Source: Agromyces mariniharenae
GTDB lineage: Bacteria; Actinomycetota; Actinomycetes; Actinomycetales; Microbacteriaceae
DNA: 64,000 nt
Direction of reading: 5' to 3'
Assembly: GCF_008122505.1 (NCBI RefSeq)
Contig: NZ_VSSB01000001.1
Location: 1,472,891-1,536,890, forward strand
Within the stretch, counting starts at the first letter, position 1, and every line of letters begins with the position of its first letter. This document shows positions 8,620 to 16,683 of the stretch, in pieces. The notes beneath the pieces are model-generated. The model saw nothing but the letters and a program-made list of their open reading frames with translations, searched no databases and had not been told where the DNA came from. The translations under genes and the position numbers were made by a program.

Positions 8620-9606
8620 ATGCCGCAGTTCGACGCCGCCTTCGACTGGGTCCGCCGCAACGTGCACGACGGCCCGCTTCCGTCGGCGGTGCTCGGGATC
8701 GCGACGGCCGAGGGGGTCGTGGCGCTCGAGGCCTTCGGCGCGACCGGCGGGCACGCGGCATCCGTCAACGACCACTACCCGCTGTTCTCGATCACGAAGC
8801 CGATCGTGGGGCTCGCGGCGCTGCACCTCGTGGAGCAGGGACGGCTCACGCCCGAGACGCCGCTGACCCGCGCCGTGCCCGAGTTCGGCGGCTGGCGCGA
8901 CGACGTCGTGCGGCTGCGGCACCTCGTGAGCCACACGTCGGGCATCAGCGAGCCGCCGCTCGACGTGCCCGGCGGACTCCGTCTGTCGCTGCTCGTGGCG
9001 TCGCGCGACTTCCCCGCGGGCGCCGCCTCGCGCTACTCGTCGATCGCGTTCGAGGGCATCGCCGCGCTCATCGACGACGCGTCGGGCGCGCCGTGGGAGC
9101 GGGCCGTCGCGAACGTCGGCGAGCGGGCGGATGCCCCGGGCCTCACGTTCGACGCCGACTCGTCGCCGCACCTGCCGGTCGACGTCGTCGAGCAGGGCCT
9201 GGACTGGGCCCGGTTCACCTCGCTGCGGCATCCGGGCGCCGGACTCTTCGCCCGCGCGGCCGACCTGCTCGCCGTCGGCAGCGCGCTGCTGCGCAACGAC
9301 GGCTCGCTCGTGGCGCCCGTGACGTTCGAGGCGATGCGACGCCCGCTCACCGCCGGGCTCCCGAAGCTCGAGCCCTACATCGAGTCGCGCGGCCAGGACT
9401 GGGGCTTCACGTGGAACCTCCGGCACTCGGCGCCCGGCCTGCTCACCCGCGACACGTTCGGCCACGGCGGCTGGGCCGGCACGGAGTTCTGGATCACGCC
9501 GTCGCTCGACGTCTCCTTCGTGCTGCTCACGAACATCGGCGGCGGCTTCGGCCGCTTCGGCGTCGACGGCGACGAACTGCACAACGCGGTGGCCGCCGCG
9601 GCCTGA
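8620..9606 (+). CDS. Serine hydrolase, beta-lactamase/class C (EstB-like) family
   Basis: 328 aa, no clear signal peptide, so probably cytoplasmic. Family motifs: SITK (SxxK nucleophile and general base, about residue 57), YSS in place of the usual YxN (about 147), and HGGW near the C-terminus. Proteins of this type are esterases, peptidases or amidases rather than true beta-lactamases. AGAGGA precedes ATG 8620. Substrate not predictable. Confidence 0.85.
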   Translation: MPQFDAAFDWVRRNVHDGPLPSAVLGIATAEGVVALEAFGATGGHAASVNDHYPLFSITKPIVGLAALHLVEQGRLTPETPLTRAVPEFGGWRDDVVRLRHLVSHTSGISEPPLDVPGGLRLSLLVASRDFPAGAASRYSSIAFEGIAALIDDASGAPWERAVANVGERADAPGLTFDADSSPHLPVDVVEQGLDWARFTSLRHPGAGLFARAADLLAVGSALLRNDGSLVAPVTFEAMRRPLTAGLPKLEPYIESRGQDWGFTWNLRHSAPGLLTRDTFGHGGWAGTEFWITPSLDVSFVLLTNIGGGFGRFGVDGDELHNAVAAAA

Positions 9607-9641
9607 GCCGACGCCGGCGCGAGCACTCGCCAGCGCCACTG

Positions 9642-9668
9642 TCCGGGATCCCGGATCGGGAGTACCCT
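9642..9668 (+). promoter_or_regulatory. Putative promoter with 14-bp perfect palindrome ahead of the CHAT cassette
   Basis: TCCGGGATCCCGGA (9642-9655) is a perfect palindrome placed directly upstream of a -10-like TACCCT (9663-9668). A bound repressor there would block the promoter. The region 9607-9776 holds no gene; it also carries CCGGTGG / CCACCGG arms (9738-9744 and 9753-9759) just before the ribosome-binding site. Confidence 0.45.
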
Positions 9669-9776
9669 GAGCATCGACCGAACGTTGGCGGAGCGTCCTG
9701 GGGGCTGACGCGCACGCAGCGCGAGGTCAGGGGTGACCCGGTGGGAGACGGGCCACCGGTCGACGAGGATGCGCGC

Positions 9777-11471
9777 ATGGACGCCGTCATGGAGCTGGAG
9801 ATCGGGCCCGGCCCCGAGTCGGGCTCCTACGTGGTGCGCGTGCTGCGCTCCGTCGGGGGCGGTGAGCCGACCGAGGCGATCGCACTCGACGTCGACGAGC
9901 TCGTGGATCGACGGCCCGAGCTCGAAGCGAGCGTCCTGCTGTCGTCGGTCTCGGCCCGTCGCATCATGACCGATACCGAGGCGGCGCTGCAGGCGGTCGG
10001 TCGCCGGCTCTTCGAGGCCGTCTTCATCGGCGACGTGTACGCCGCCTACCGCACGAGCGTCGCGGTCGCCTCCGAACGCGGCACGGGCGTGCGGATCGCC
10101 CTGCGCCTCACCGCCCCGGGGCTGGCGGCCCTGCCGTGGGAGGCGCTGTTCGACCCCTCTACGGAGACCTACCTGTGCCGCAAGGAGCCGCTCGTCCGGC
10201 ATGTTCCCGCCCCGCCCACGGCGGCGGCACTCGCGATCGAGCTCCCGTTGCGCGTGCTCGCCATGGTCTCGTCGCCGCGCGGGCTTCCTCCGCTCGACGT
10301 CGAGCACGAGCGCGAACTGCTCGAGGAGGCGCTCCGGCCCCATCTCGACGCCGGCCGAGTGCAGGTCGAATGGCTGGAGCCGGTGACCTGGCCGCGCGTG
10401 CACGACAAGCTCCTCGAACAGGAGTGGCACGTCCTCCACTTCATCGGGCACGGGACGTACGACGTCGACACCGACGAGGGCGTGCTCGCGTTCGTCGGCC
10501 GGGACGGTCGGGCCGACTACGTCGCGGCGTCCAGCCTCGCCGACCTCCTCGCCGAAGCCGAGCCGACGCCGAGGCTGGTGTTGCTCAACTCGTGCCGGTC
10601 GGCGGCCGGCGGACGCGACGACCTCTTCTCGGGCACGGCGGCGGCTCTGGCGCACAGCGGCATCCACGCGGTGGCCGCGATGCAGTTCTCGATCAGCGAC
10701 ACCGCCGCGATCGAATTCTCCCGCGGGTTCTACTCCGCACTCGCGCACGGCCGCGGCATCGACGAGGCCGTGCGGAGCGGCCGCATCGGCATCCTCGGCC
10801 TGGGCCGCGGAACGCTCGAGTGGGTGACTCCGGTGCTGTACCTGCGCGGCGAGGACACCCGCCTGTTCGACGTCGCGCAGCCCGCGGAGGCTGCAGACGC
10901 TCGAGCGTCGGCCGACCGATCGCCACGTGATCCCGGCACGAGCGGTCCGTCGCGGGATCCGACGCCGGCCGCCGGGAAACGGCGCCGACGCACGCCCTGG
11001 CTCGTTGCCGGCCTCGTCGCACTCGGCGCTGTCGTCGCCCTCGGGGCGGCACTGCTCCTCCCGCAGTGGATCGCTGGCGGAAGCGGCGGCGGGCCGGGAG
11101 GTGGTTCCGATGCCGACCGGCTCTTCGTCCGGATGGATCAGGACTGGACCAGCACCGGTGTCTCCTGCGAGGAGGGTGACACGATCCGCATCTCGGCGAG
11201 GGGCGAGGGCGTGTACGACGAGACCGAGGCGGCAGTCGGACCCAACGGCCTGACCACCGGCGAGCTCGGGGAGCGCCGCGTGTTCCGCAACATCGAGTCG
11301 TTCGCACTCATCGGGAAGCTGCACACGCAGTCGGAAGCATTCTTCGTCGGGGTTGAGCAGCAATACGTCTGCCCATCCGCCGGCGAGCTGCTCCTCGGCC
11401 CGAACGACAACCTGCTCGACGGGAACCGCGGAGGCTGGGACGTCACGGTGCAACTCGATCAGGACACGTGA
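9777..11471 (+). CDS. Membrane-anchored CHAT protease with C-terminal PA-IL/LecA-like lectin domain (copy 1)
   Basis: 564 aa. Conserved N-terminal region (1-110), CHAT caspase-like peptidase (about 120-370) with catalytic dyad His225 (HFIGHG) and Cys273 (LNSCRS), a linker with KRRRR just before one transmembrane helix (about 407-432), a Gly-rich stretch, and a C-terminal domain (about 445-562) with the PA-IL pattern: W..TGV..GD.I.I.A.G, VGPNGL, LIGKL, LLLGPNDN. The basic residues put the protease inside and the lectin-like domain outside. Two extracellular Cys (464, 532) may pair. ATG 9777 has GAGGA upstream and the same context as its paralogue. Likely a sensor-protease; target unknown. Confidence 0.88.
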   Translation: MDAVMELEIGPGPESGSYVVRVLRSVGGGEPTEAIALDVDELVDRRPELEASVLLSSVSARRIMTDTEAALQAVGRRLFEAVFIGDVYAAYRTSVAVASERGTGVRIALRLTAPGLAALPWEALFDPSTETYLCRKEPLVRHVPAPPTAAALAIELPLRVLAMVSSPRGLPPLDVEHERELLEEALRPHLDAGRVQVEWLEPVTWPRVHDKLLEQEWHVLHFIGHGTYDVDTDEGVLAFVGRDGRADYVAASSLADLLAEAEPTPRLVLLNSCRSAAGGRDDLFSGTAAALAHSGIHAVAAMQFSISDTAAIEFSRGFYSALAHGRGIDEAVRSGRIGILGLGRGTLEWVTPVLYLRGEDTRLFDVAQPAEAADARASADRSPRDPGTSGPSRDPTPAAGKRRRRTPWLVAGLVALGAVVALGAALLLPQWIAGGSGGGPGGGSDADRLFVRMDQDWTSTGVSCEEGDTIRISARGEGVYDETEAAVGPNGLTTGELGERRVFRNIESFALIGKLHTQSEAFFVGVEQQYVCPSAGELLLGPNDNLLDGNRGGWDVTVQLDQDT

Positions 11472-11557
11472 CGAGGCGATCCGACCGTGCCGCCCCGCAT
11501 CCCGAATTCAGTGGTCCCCCTGTTGGCCGCCGGGCCCCGCACGACGAGGATTCGCCC

Positions 11558-13279
11558 ATGGACACGGTGATGGAGCTGGAGATCGGGCCCGGACCCGAAC
11601 CGGACTCCTACGTGGTGCGCGTCCTGCGGTCCGTCGGCGGCGGTGAGCCGACCGAGACGATCACGCTCGACCTCGACGACCTCGTGAATCGCCGGCCCCA
11701 CGTGGAGGCCAGCGTGCTGGCGTCCTCCGTGACGGCGCGGCGGGTGATGTCGGAGTCCGAGACCGCCATCCAGGACGTGGGCCGGCGGCTGTTCGACTCG
11801 GCGTTCGCGGGCAGCGTCGCCACCGCGTACCGCACGAGCATGGCCGTCGCGTCCGAGCGCGGTGAGAGCGTGCAGATCGCGCTGAGCCTCACGGCGCCGG
11901 GGCTCGCCGCCCTGCCGTGGGAGACGCTCTACGACTCCGAGACGCAGCGGTACCTCTGCCGCAAGGAGCCGCTCGTGAGAAAGGTGCCGGCGCCGTACTC
12001 GACCGAGCCGCTCACCCTCACGCCGCCGTTGCGCGTGCTGGCCATGATCTCGTCGCCTCGGGGCCTCCCGACGCTCGACATCGACGACGAGCGCACCCGA
12101 CTCGAGAGTGCGCTGAAGCCGCACCTCGAGACGGGACGCGTCGAACTGCAGTGGCTCGAGGATGCCTCATGGGAGGGCATCCACGCCAAGCTGCTCGAAC
12201 GCAGGTGGCACGTGCTCCACTTCATCGGCCACGGGGCGTACGACACCGACACGGACGAGGGCGTGCTCGCCTTCGTGGGCCGCGACGGACGAGCCGACTA
12301 CGTGACCGCGTCCGCACTCGCCGACCTCCTCGACGAGGCCGAGCCCACACCGCGCCTCGTGGTGCTGAACTCGTGCCAGTCCGGCGCCTCAGGCACGTCG
12401 GACCTCTTCTCGGGCACCGCAGCTGCGCTCGCGCACAGCGGCATCCGTGCGGTCGCGGCGATGCAGTTCTCCATCAGCGACATGGCGGCCCTCGCGTTCG
12501 CGCGCGGCTTCTACACCTCGCTCGCGTACGGTCGAGGCATCGACGAGGCCGTGCGCAGCGGCCGCATCGGCATCCTCGGCATCGGCCGCGGCACGCTCGA
12601 GTGGGTCACCCCCGTGCTCTACCTCCGCGGCGAGGGCGCCCGTCTCTTCGACGTCACCGCGCAGTTCCACAGGGTCCCGCCGCCCGAGCGTCCGTCTCCT
12701 CGTCGTCGGGAGAACTGGCAACCCGTGGCGAGCGCTCCGGTCGCCGCCGAACCCGCGATGGCATCGGTCGGGAGGGAATCGCCCAAGCGCGCCCCACGCA
12801 GGACGTGGATCCTCGTCGCGATCATCGCGGCGGTCGTGATCGCCGGCCTCGTCTACCTCCTGAACGTGCTGCGTCCGTGGGAATCGGACGGCGGCGGTGA
12901 CAGCAGCGCACAGCCGAGCACCGCCGTGCTGGCCGTGGGCTCCGAGGAGCAGTGGGTGGAGGTCGGCCTGACCTGCGATCAGGGCGACGAGTTCGTCATC
13001 ACGACGAGCGGCACGATCTACTACGACGGCACCGCGGAGTCGGAGGTGGGGCCCGACGGCCTCACGAACGGCGAGCTTCCCGAGTTGCGGGCGTACCCCG
13101 ACTTCAACACCGCGTCGGTGATCGGCAAGCTCTCCACGCTGCCCGAGCCGTTCGCCGTCGGCTCCGGCACGACCTACGAGTGCACCTCGCAGGGCGATCT
13201 GATGCTCGGGGTCAACGACGCCGACCTGTCCGACAACGCCGGCCAGTTCCGCGCCGCGATCCAGGCGAATTACGAGTGA
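11558..13279 (+). CDS. Membrane-anchored CHAT protease with C-terminal PA-IL/LecA-like lectin domain (copy 2)
   Basis: 573 aa, tandem paralogue of the previous gene. The dyad lies at identical positions, His225 (HFIGHG) and Cys273 (LNSCQS). The transmembrane helix is about 416-438 after KRAPRR; the PA-IL-like domain spans about 455-572 (W..VGLTCDQGDEF, VGPDGLTNGELPE, VIGKL, LMLGVNDADLSDN) with Cys473 and Cys542 spaced as in copy 1. The CHAT halves are close to identical while linkers and lectin domains differ, as expected if each copy senses a different ligand but cuts the same target. Start chosen by GAGGA and alignment with copy 1; 86 bp separate the two. Confidence 0.88.
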   Translation: MDTVMELEIGPGPEPDSYVVRVLRSVGGGEPTETITLDLDDLVNRRPHVEASVLASSVTARRVMSESETAIQDVGRRLFDSAFAGSVATAYRTSMAVASERGESVQIALSLTAPGLAALPWETLYDSETQRYLCRKEPLVRKVPAPYSTEPLTLTPPLRVLAMISSPRGLPTLDIDDERTRLESALKPHLETGRVELQWLEDASWEGIHAKLLERRWHVLHFIGHGAYDTDTDEGVLAFVGRDGRADYVTASALADLLDEAEPTPRLVVLNSCQSGASGTSDLFSGTAAALAHSGIRAVAAMQFSISDMAALAFARGFYTSLAYGRGIDEAVRSGRIGILGIGRGTLEWVTPVLYLRGEGARLFDVTAQFHRVPPPERPSPRRRENWQPVASAPVAAEPAMASVGRESPKRAPRRTWILVAIIAAVVIAGLVYLLNVLRPWESDGGGDSSAQPSTAVLAVGSEEQWVEVGLTCDQGDEFVITTSGTIYYDGTAESEVGPDGLTNGELPELRAYPDFNTASVIGKLSTLPEPFAVGSGTTYECTSQGDLMLGVNDADLSDNAGQFRAAIQANYE

Positions 13280-13295
13280 GATCGGCGGATGTCCC

Positions 13296-13742
13296 ATGGA
13301 ACGCATCGTGATCTTCCAGACACAGGACGGGAGCGAGGTCGCCGTCCAGGTCGCCGACCACGGCCCGCTGGGGCCCGAGGACGGCCCGCTCGGGCCCGAC
13401 GGCAGCCCGCTCGGCCTCGCCGCCGGTGACGCGGCCGAACCCTCGGGTGCGCCGGAAGGCGTGACGCTCCGCGGCATCCCCGACGGCGCCCTGACGACCC
13501 GCGGCATCGGCGGCGGTCGCCTGGTCGAGCGGACGCAGCAGAGCCTCGACGAGGTGCTCGCGCACGCGAAGCCGGCCGTCACCGCCCTGCTGCGCCAGGT
13601 GCGAGCGCAGGAGGAGCCGCCCGACGAGCTCGAGGTCGAGTTCGGCATCCAGGTCAGCCTCGAGGTGGGCGCCTACATCGCGGCGGCCGGCTCGCAGGCG
13701 AACTTCCGCGTGACCATGCGGTGGATGAAGCACGGGGGGTGA
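13296..13742 (+). CDS. Trypco1 (trypsin-co-occurring domain 1; CU044_2847-like) protein
   Basis: 148 aa. Begins with a beta-rich segment (MERIVIFQTQDGSEVAVQV), has a GPLGPxDG repeat (about 24-41), then a helix and the family signature EVEFGIQVSLEVGAYIA...ANFRVTMRW at the C-terminus. Proteins with this domain are known to neighbour trypsin-like and CHAT proteases in predicted conflict systems. It starts 16 bp after the second CHAT gene, so it is cotranscribed. It may be a cleavage target, adaptor or effector; the sequence does not tell which. No catalytic residues recognised. Confidence 0.78.
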   Translation: MERIVIFQTQDGSEVAVQVADHGPLGPEDGPLGPDGSPLGLAAGDAAEPSGAPEGVTLRGIPDGALTTRGIGGGRLVERTQQSLDEVLAHAKPAVTALLRQVRAQEEPPDELEVEFGIQVSLEVGAYIAAAGSQANFRVTMRWMKHGG

Positions 13743-13826
13743 TCTCGCGCCGACCGCGGACGCACGACGTGCACGACATGCGCCCGGGCTAGCATCGGGA
13801 ACAACGCCCAACGACGGAAGGTCGAC

Positions 13827-14810
13827 ATGCCCGCCTCGGCAGAACCCCGCGTGGCCCTCTACTTCGACTTCGACAACATCGTCATCTCGCGCTACGACCA
13901 GCTGCACGGCGACGGCGCGTATCGCAAGGACACCTCGCGCAGCAAGGCGCCCGCCTCGGGCACGCAGGCCGCGGCGCGGCTGCTCGAGGCCACGGTCGAC
14001 GTCGACGCGGTGCTCGACTACGCGTCGACGTTCGGCACGATCGCGCTCGCCCGCGCATACGCCGACTGGTCGACGCCGGTCAACGCGAGCTACCGCGGCC
14101 AGCTCATCGACCGCGCGGTCGACCTCGTGCAGCTGTTCCCGCTCGTGAAGTCCATGAAGAACGGCGCGGACATCCGTCTCGCCGTCGACGCCGTCGAGGA
14201 CCTGTTCCGCCTCGACGGCCTCACCCACATCGTCATCGTGGCGGGCGACTCCGACTACGTTCCGCTCGCGCAGAAGGCGAAGCGCCTCGGCGCCTACGTC
14301 GTGGGCATCGGCGTCGCCGGCGGCACCAGCCGGGCGCTGAGCGCCGCGTGCGACGAGTTCGCCGACTACGACGCGCTGCTGTCGACGGATGCCGCGGTCG
14401 ACGACGACGAGAACACCGCTGCGCCGCCCGAGACCGCGCATGAGCCGGCATCGAAGCCGTCGCGCAGCCGATCGAAGAAGTCGACGGATGCCGCGCCCGA
14501 CGCCGGCGTCCAGCCCCCGAAGTCGGGCGGTGCGGCATCCGCGCCCGCCGAACCCGCGCCCGCGGCCGCGCCGCCGACACGCAACCCCGGCCGCCTGCTG
14601 CTCAAGGCGCTGGAGCTGCTGCGCGCGCGGAACGACCAGGAGTGGCAGCCGTCGGGCGCCGTGAAGAACCAGATGCAGCGCATGGATCCGTCGTTCCAGG
14701 AACGCAAGCTCGGGTTCGGCTCGTTCAGCGACTTCGTGAAGTCGCGCGCCGGCGTCGTCGAGCTCGACGAGGCGGGCAACCGCATCCGGATCCGCCCGAA
14801 GAAGGGCTGA
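13827..14810 (+). CDS. NYN-domain (LabA/DUF88-like) putative ribonuclease with C-terminal OST-HTH/LOTUS domain
   Basis: 327 aa. NYN PIN-like nuclease domain at about 8-180 with acidic residues Asp14 (YFDFDN), Asp115 (NGADIRL) and Asp141/Asp143 (AGDSDY), the set expected for metal-dependent RNA cleavage. An acidic and Pro/Ala-rich linker (about 185-255) leads to a C-terminal OST-HTH/LOTUS domain (about 256-325; LGFGSFSDFV). It follows the Trypco1 gene by 84 bp; TAGCAT at 13790-13795 could give it its own promoter, so membership of the CHAT operon is uncertain. Confidence 0.88.
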   Translation: MPASAEPRVALYFDFDNIVISRYDQLHGDGAYRKDTSRSKAPASGTQAAARLLEATVDVDAVLDYASTFGTIALARAYADWSTPVNASYRGQLIDRAVDLVQLFPLVKSMKNGADIRLAVDAVEDLFRLDGLTHIVIVAGDSDYVPLAQKAKRLGAYVVGIGVAGGTSRALSAACDEFADYDALLSTDAAVDDDENTAAPPETAHEPASKPSRSRSKKSTDAAPDAGVQPPKSGGAASAPAEPAPAAAPPTRNPGRLLLKALELLRARNDQEWQPSGAVKNQMQRMDPSFQERKLGFGSFSDFVKSRAGVVELDEAGNRIRIRPKKG

Positions 14811-14838
14811 GCGCCCGACGTCCGGGGGCCGACGAGGA

Positions 14839-15357
14839 TCAGCGCCGCGAGCGGCGTCCGTCCGAGCCGGGACCGTAGATGATGATGCCCGCGATGGGCA
14901 CGAGCAGGAACCAGAGCCACGACCAGGCGAAGCTGCCGTTGAACCCGGTGATGAAGAACAGGGCGACGGCGAGGAACGGGGTGAGCGCCATGATGGTCGC
15001 GCCGACCCGGCCGCCGAGCGCCCGGCTCCCCCGGCCGGTGCCGACGTCGGATGCCGCGTACGCCGGCGACGCCGTGCCGTAGGTCGCCCCGGGCTGCGGC
15101 GGTGGCGGCACCGGGACCCCTGGTCCCGTGACGAGCGGCACCTCCTGCTCGGGAGCGGTCGACTCGGGCAGGTCGGCGAAGAGCGGCACCAGGTCGCCGC
15201 GGGTCACCGCGCGGCGTGCGGCGGCGGAGCGCTCCCCGAACTCCTCGGTCGTGAGCCGACCCTCCACGTTCGCCTGCGCGAGTCGGCCGACGGCTTCGTC
15301 GCGCTCGGCGTCGCTCAGCCGCTGCTCGGGTCGATCGGGATTCGCGTATCCGCTCAT
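14839..15357 (-). CDS. DUF1707 (SHOCT-like) membrane protein
   Basis: 172 aa. The N-terminal DUF1707 domain (about 12-66: RLSDAERDEAVGRLAQANVE) is common in actinobacterial membrane proteins. A Pro-rich linker is followed by two transmembrane helices (about 118-139 and 143-160) and a basic tail. Function of the family is not established. It is convergent with the NYN gene. The ATG at 15357 gives a start directly before the conserved domain. Confidence 0.85.
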   Translation of the reverse strand: MSGYANPDRPEQRLSDAERDEAVGRLAQANVEGRLTTEEFGERSAAARRAVTRGDLVPLFADLPESTAPEQEVPLVTGPGVPVPPPPQPGATYGTASPAYAASDVGTGRGSRALGGRVGATIMALTPFLAVALFFITGFNGSFAWSWLWFLLVPIAGIIIYGPGSDGRRSRR

Positions 15358-15442
15358 GCCCCCAGCGTGCCCGAACGGGGTCAGCCGACGGAAGGGTTCG
15401 CGGAGGAATCCGTCCGATCCCGGTTCCAGCGGCCCGACGACC

Positions 15443-15643
15443 CTACGCGCCGACCCCGCTCGCGTTCGTGCCCGGCCCGTCGTCGGTGCCCTCGTCGAGC
15501 GCCTCGCTCGCGTCGGGCACGCCCGGGACCACGCCGTCCTCGATCGGCGGGGGCTGGATGTCCCAGGATGACGCCTCATCCGCGGGACGCTTCGGATCGC
15601 GGTCGACGGCGTCGCCGTCGGGGGGCGTGTTGATGTCGGTCAT
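15443..15643 (-). CDS. Small acidic hypothetical protein
   Basis: 66 aa, rich in Asp, Glu, Pro and Gly, probably unstructured (MTDINTPPDGDAV..., EDGVVPGVPDASEALDEGTD). GGGAG lies 5 nt before ATG 15643 on the reverse strand, which supports translation. It is separated from the DUF1707 gene by 85 bp and divergent from the lactate regulator. No family recognised. Confidence 0.45.
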   Translation of the reverse strand: MTDINTPPDGDAVDRDPKRPADEASSWDIQPPPIEDGVVPGVPDASEALDEGTDDGPGTNASGVGA

Positions 15644-15746
15644 CTCGACTCCCGTCTCGGCGCACGACGGCGCCGTCCGCATCAGTCTGCGATGGCCCGG
15701 GCCGACGCGACAGGGGGTTGCGGCGACCTGTGCCGTCACCCACCGC

Positions 15747-15787
15747 CATGTGGTCAGACCACATGTGCTAGTGTGGTCAGACCACAC
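15747..15787. promoter_or_regulatory. Tandem FadR-type operators upstream of lldR
   Basis: Two perfect palindromes: CATGTGGTCAGACCACATG (15747-15765) and GTGTGGTCAGACCACAC (15771-15787), centres 23 bp apart (about two helical turns). Both contain TGGTCAGACCA, which fits the FadR/GntR consensus TNGTNNNACNA. They lie 22-62 bp before the regulator start, so autoregulation of lldR-lldD is the simplest reading. Confidence 0.85.
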
Positions 15788-15808
15788 CGTCGCGGGAGAG
15801 GAGCGAGC

Positions 15809-16600
15809 ATGGAAGCTGCGGCATCCGATGCGTCGAACGTCTTCGCGTCCACGACGACGCCGGCCTCCGATGCGCCTCGTGCGTGGCAGACGGTGCTCGA
15901 GCACGTCGAGTCCCGCCTCCTCTCCGGTGAGCTCGTCCCGGGCGATCGGCTCCCCGGCGAGCGCGCCCTCTCCGCCGAGCTCGGCGTGGGCCGGTCGAGC
16001 GTCCGCGAGGCGCTCCGCGTGCTCGAGGTGCTCGGCCTGATCCGCACGGCGAGCGGTTCCGGCCCGACCGCGGGCGCCATCATCGTGGCCACGCCGCAGG
16101 GCGGCATGAGCGCCCTCATGCGCCTCCAGGTCGCGGCCCGCGGCTTCCCGGTCGCCGACATCGTCCGCACGCGCCTCATCCTCGAGACCTCCGTGGCGGG
16201 CGATCTGGCGGAGGCAGCCGCCGATGTCGACGTCGACCTCCATGCCGCCGACCTGCTGCTCGACGCGATGGACGACCCCCACCTCGACGCCGCAGAGTTC
16301 CTCGCGCTCGACGCTGCCTTCCACCTCGCGCTCGCCGAGGCATCCGGCAACCAGGTGATCGCCGCCACGATGGCGGGCCTCCGCAGCGGCATCGAGGGCT
16401 ACGCCCGCGCCGGCCTCGACACGATCGCCGACTGGGCGACCACGTCGACGCGGCTGCGACGCGAGCACCGCGGCATCGTCGAGGCGATCCGGGCGTCGGA
16501 TGCCCCGACCGCACGGTCCCGCGTGCACGACCACATCTCCGGCTACTACGCCGAGACCCTTCCCGACCCCACCCCGACCACCCAGAGCCTGCCGAGGTGA
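15809..16600 (+). CDS. lldR: GntR/FadR family regulator, probable lactate-responsive LldR
   Basis: 263 aa. Winged helix at about 25-90 ([36 protein letters not shown]) followed by an FCD ligand-binding domain (about 115-245) with metal-site residues typical of the family ([28 protein letters not shown]). ATG 15809 has GAGAGGAG upstream. It precedes lldD, and twin TGGTCAGACCA palindromes sit in its promoter. The name rests on that context and is an inference. Confidence 0.82.
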   Translation: MEAAASDASNVFASTTTPASDAPRAWQTVLEHVESRLLSGELVPGDRLPGERALSAELGVGRSSVREALRVLEVLGLIRTASGSGPTAGAIIVATPQGGMSALMRLQVAARGFPVADIVRTRLILETSVAGDLAEAAADVDVDLHAADLLLDAMDDPHLDAAEFLALDAAFHLALAEASGNQVIAATMAGLRSGIEGYARAGLDTIADWATTSTRLRREHRGIVEAIRASDAPTARSRVHDHISGYYAETLPDPTPTTQSLPR

Positions 16601-16649
16601 CGCGATCCGCCCGTTCGCGTCAGCGGAGCGGGCAGATCGCGTCACCTCG
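16593..16649. repeat. Long inverted repeat between lldR and lldD
   Basis: Arms of 21 bp (16593-16613 and 16629-16649), 20 of 21 pairs matching, with a 15-nt loop. The left arm covers the stop codon of lldR (GAGGTGA). No T-tract follows, so it is better seen as a processing or partial-termination hairpin than a classical terminator. It could set the lldR:lldD ratio. Confidence 0.75.
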
Positions 16650-16683
16650 CCGACCGAGACCAGCAACGAGAGAGAGCGACACC

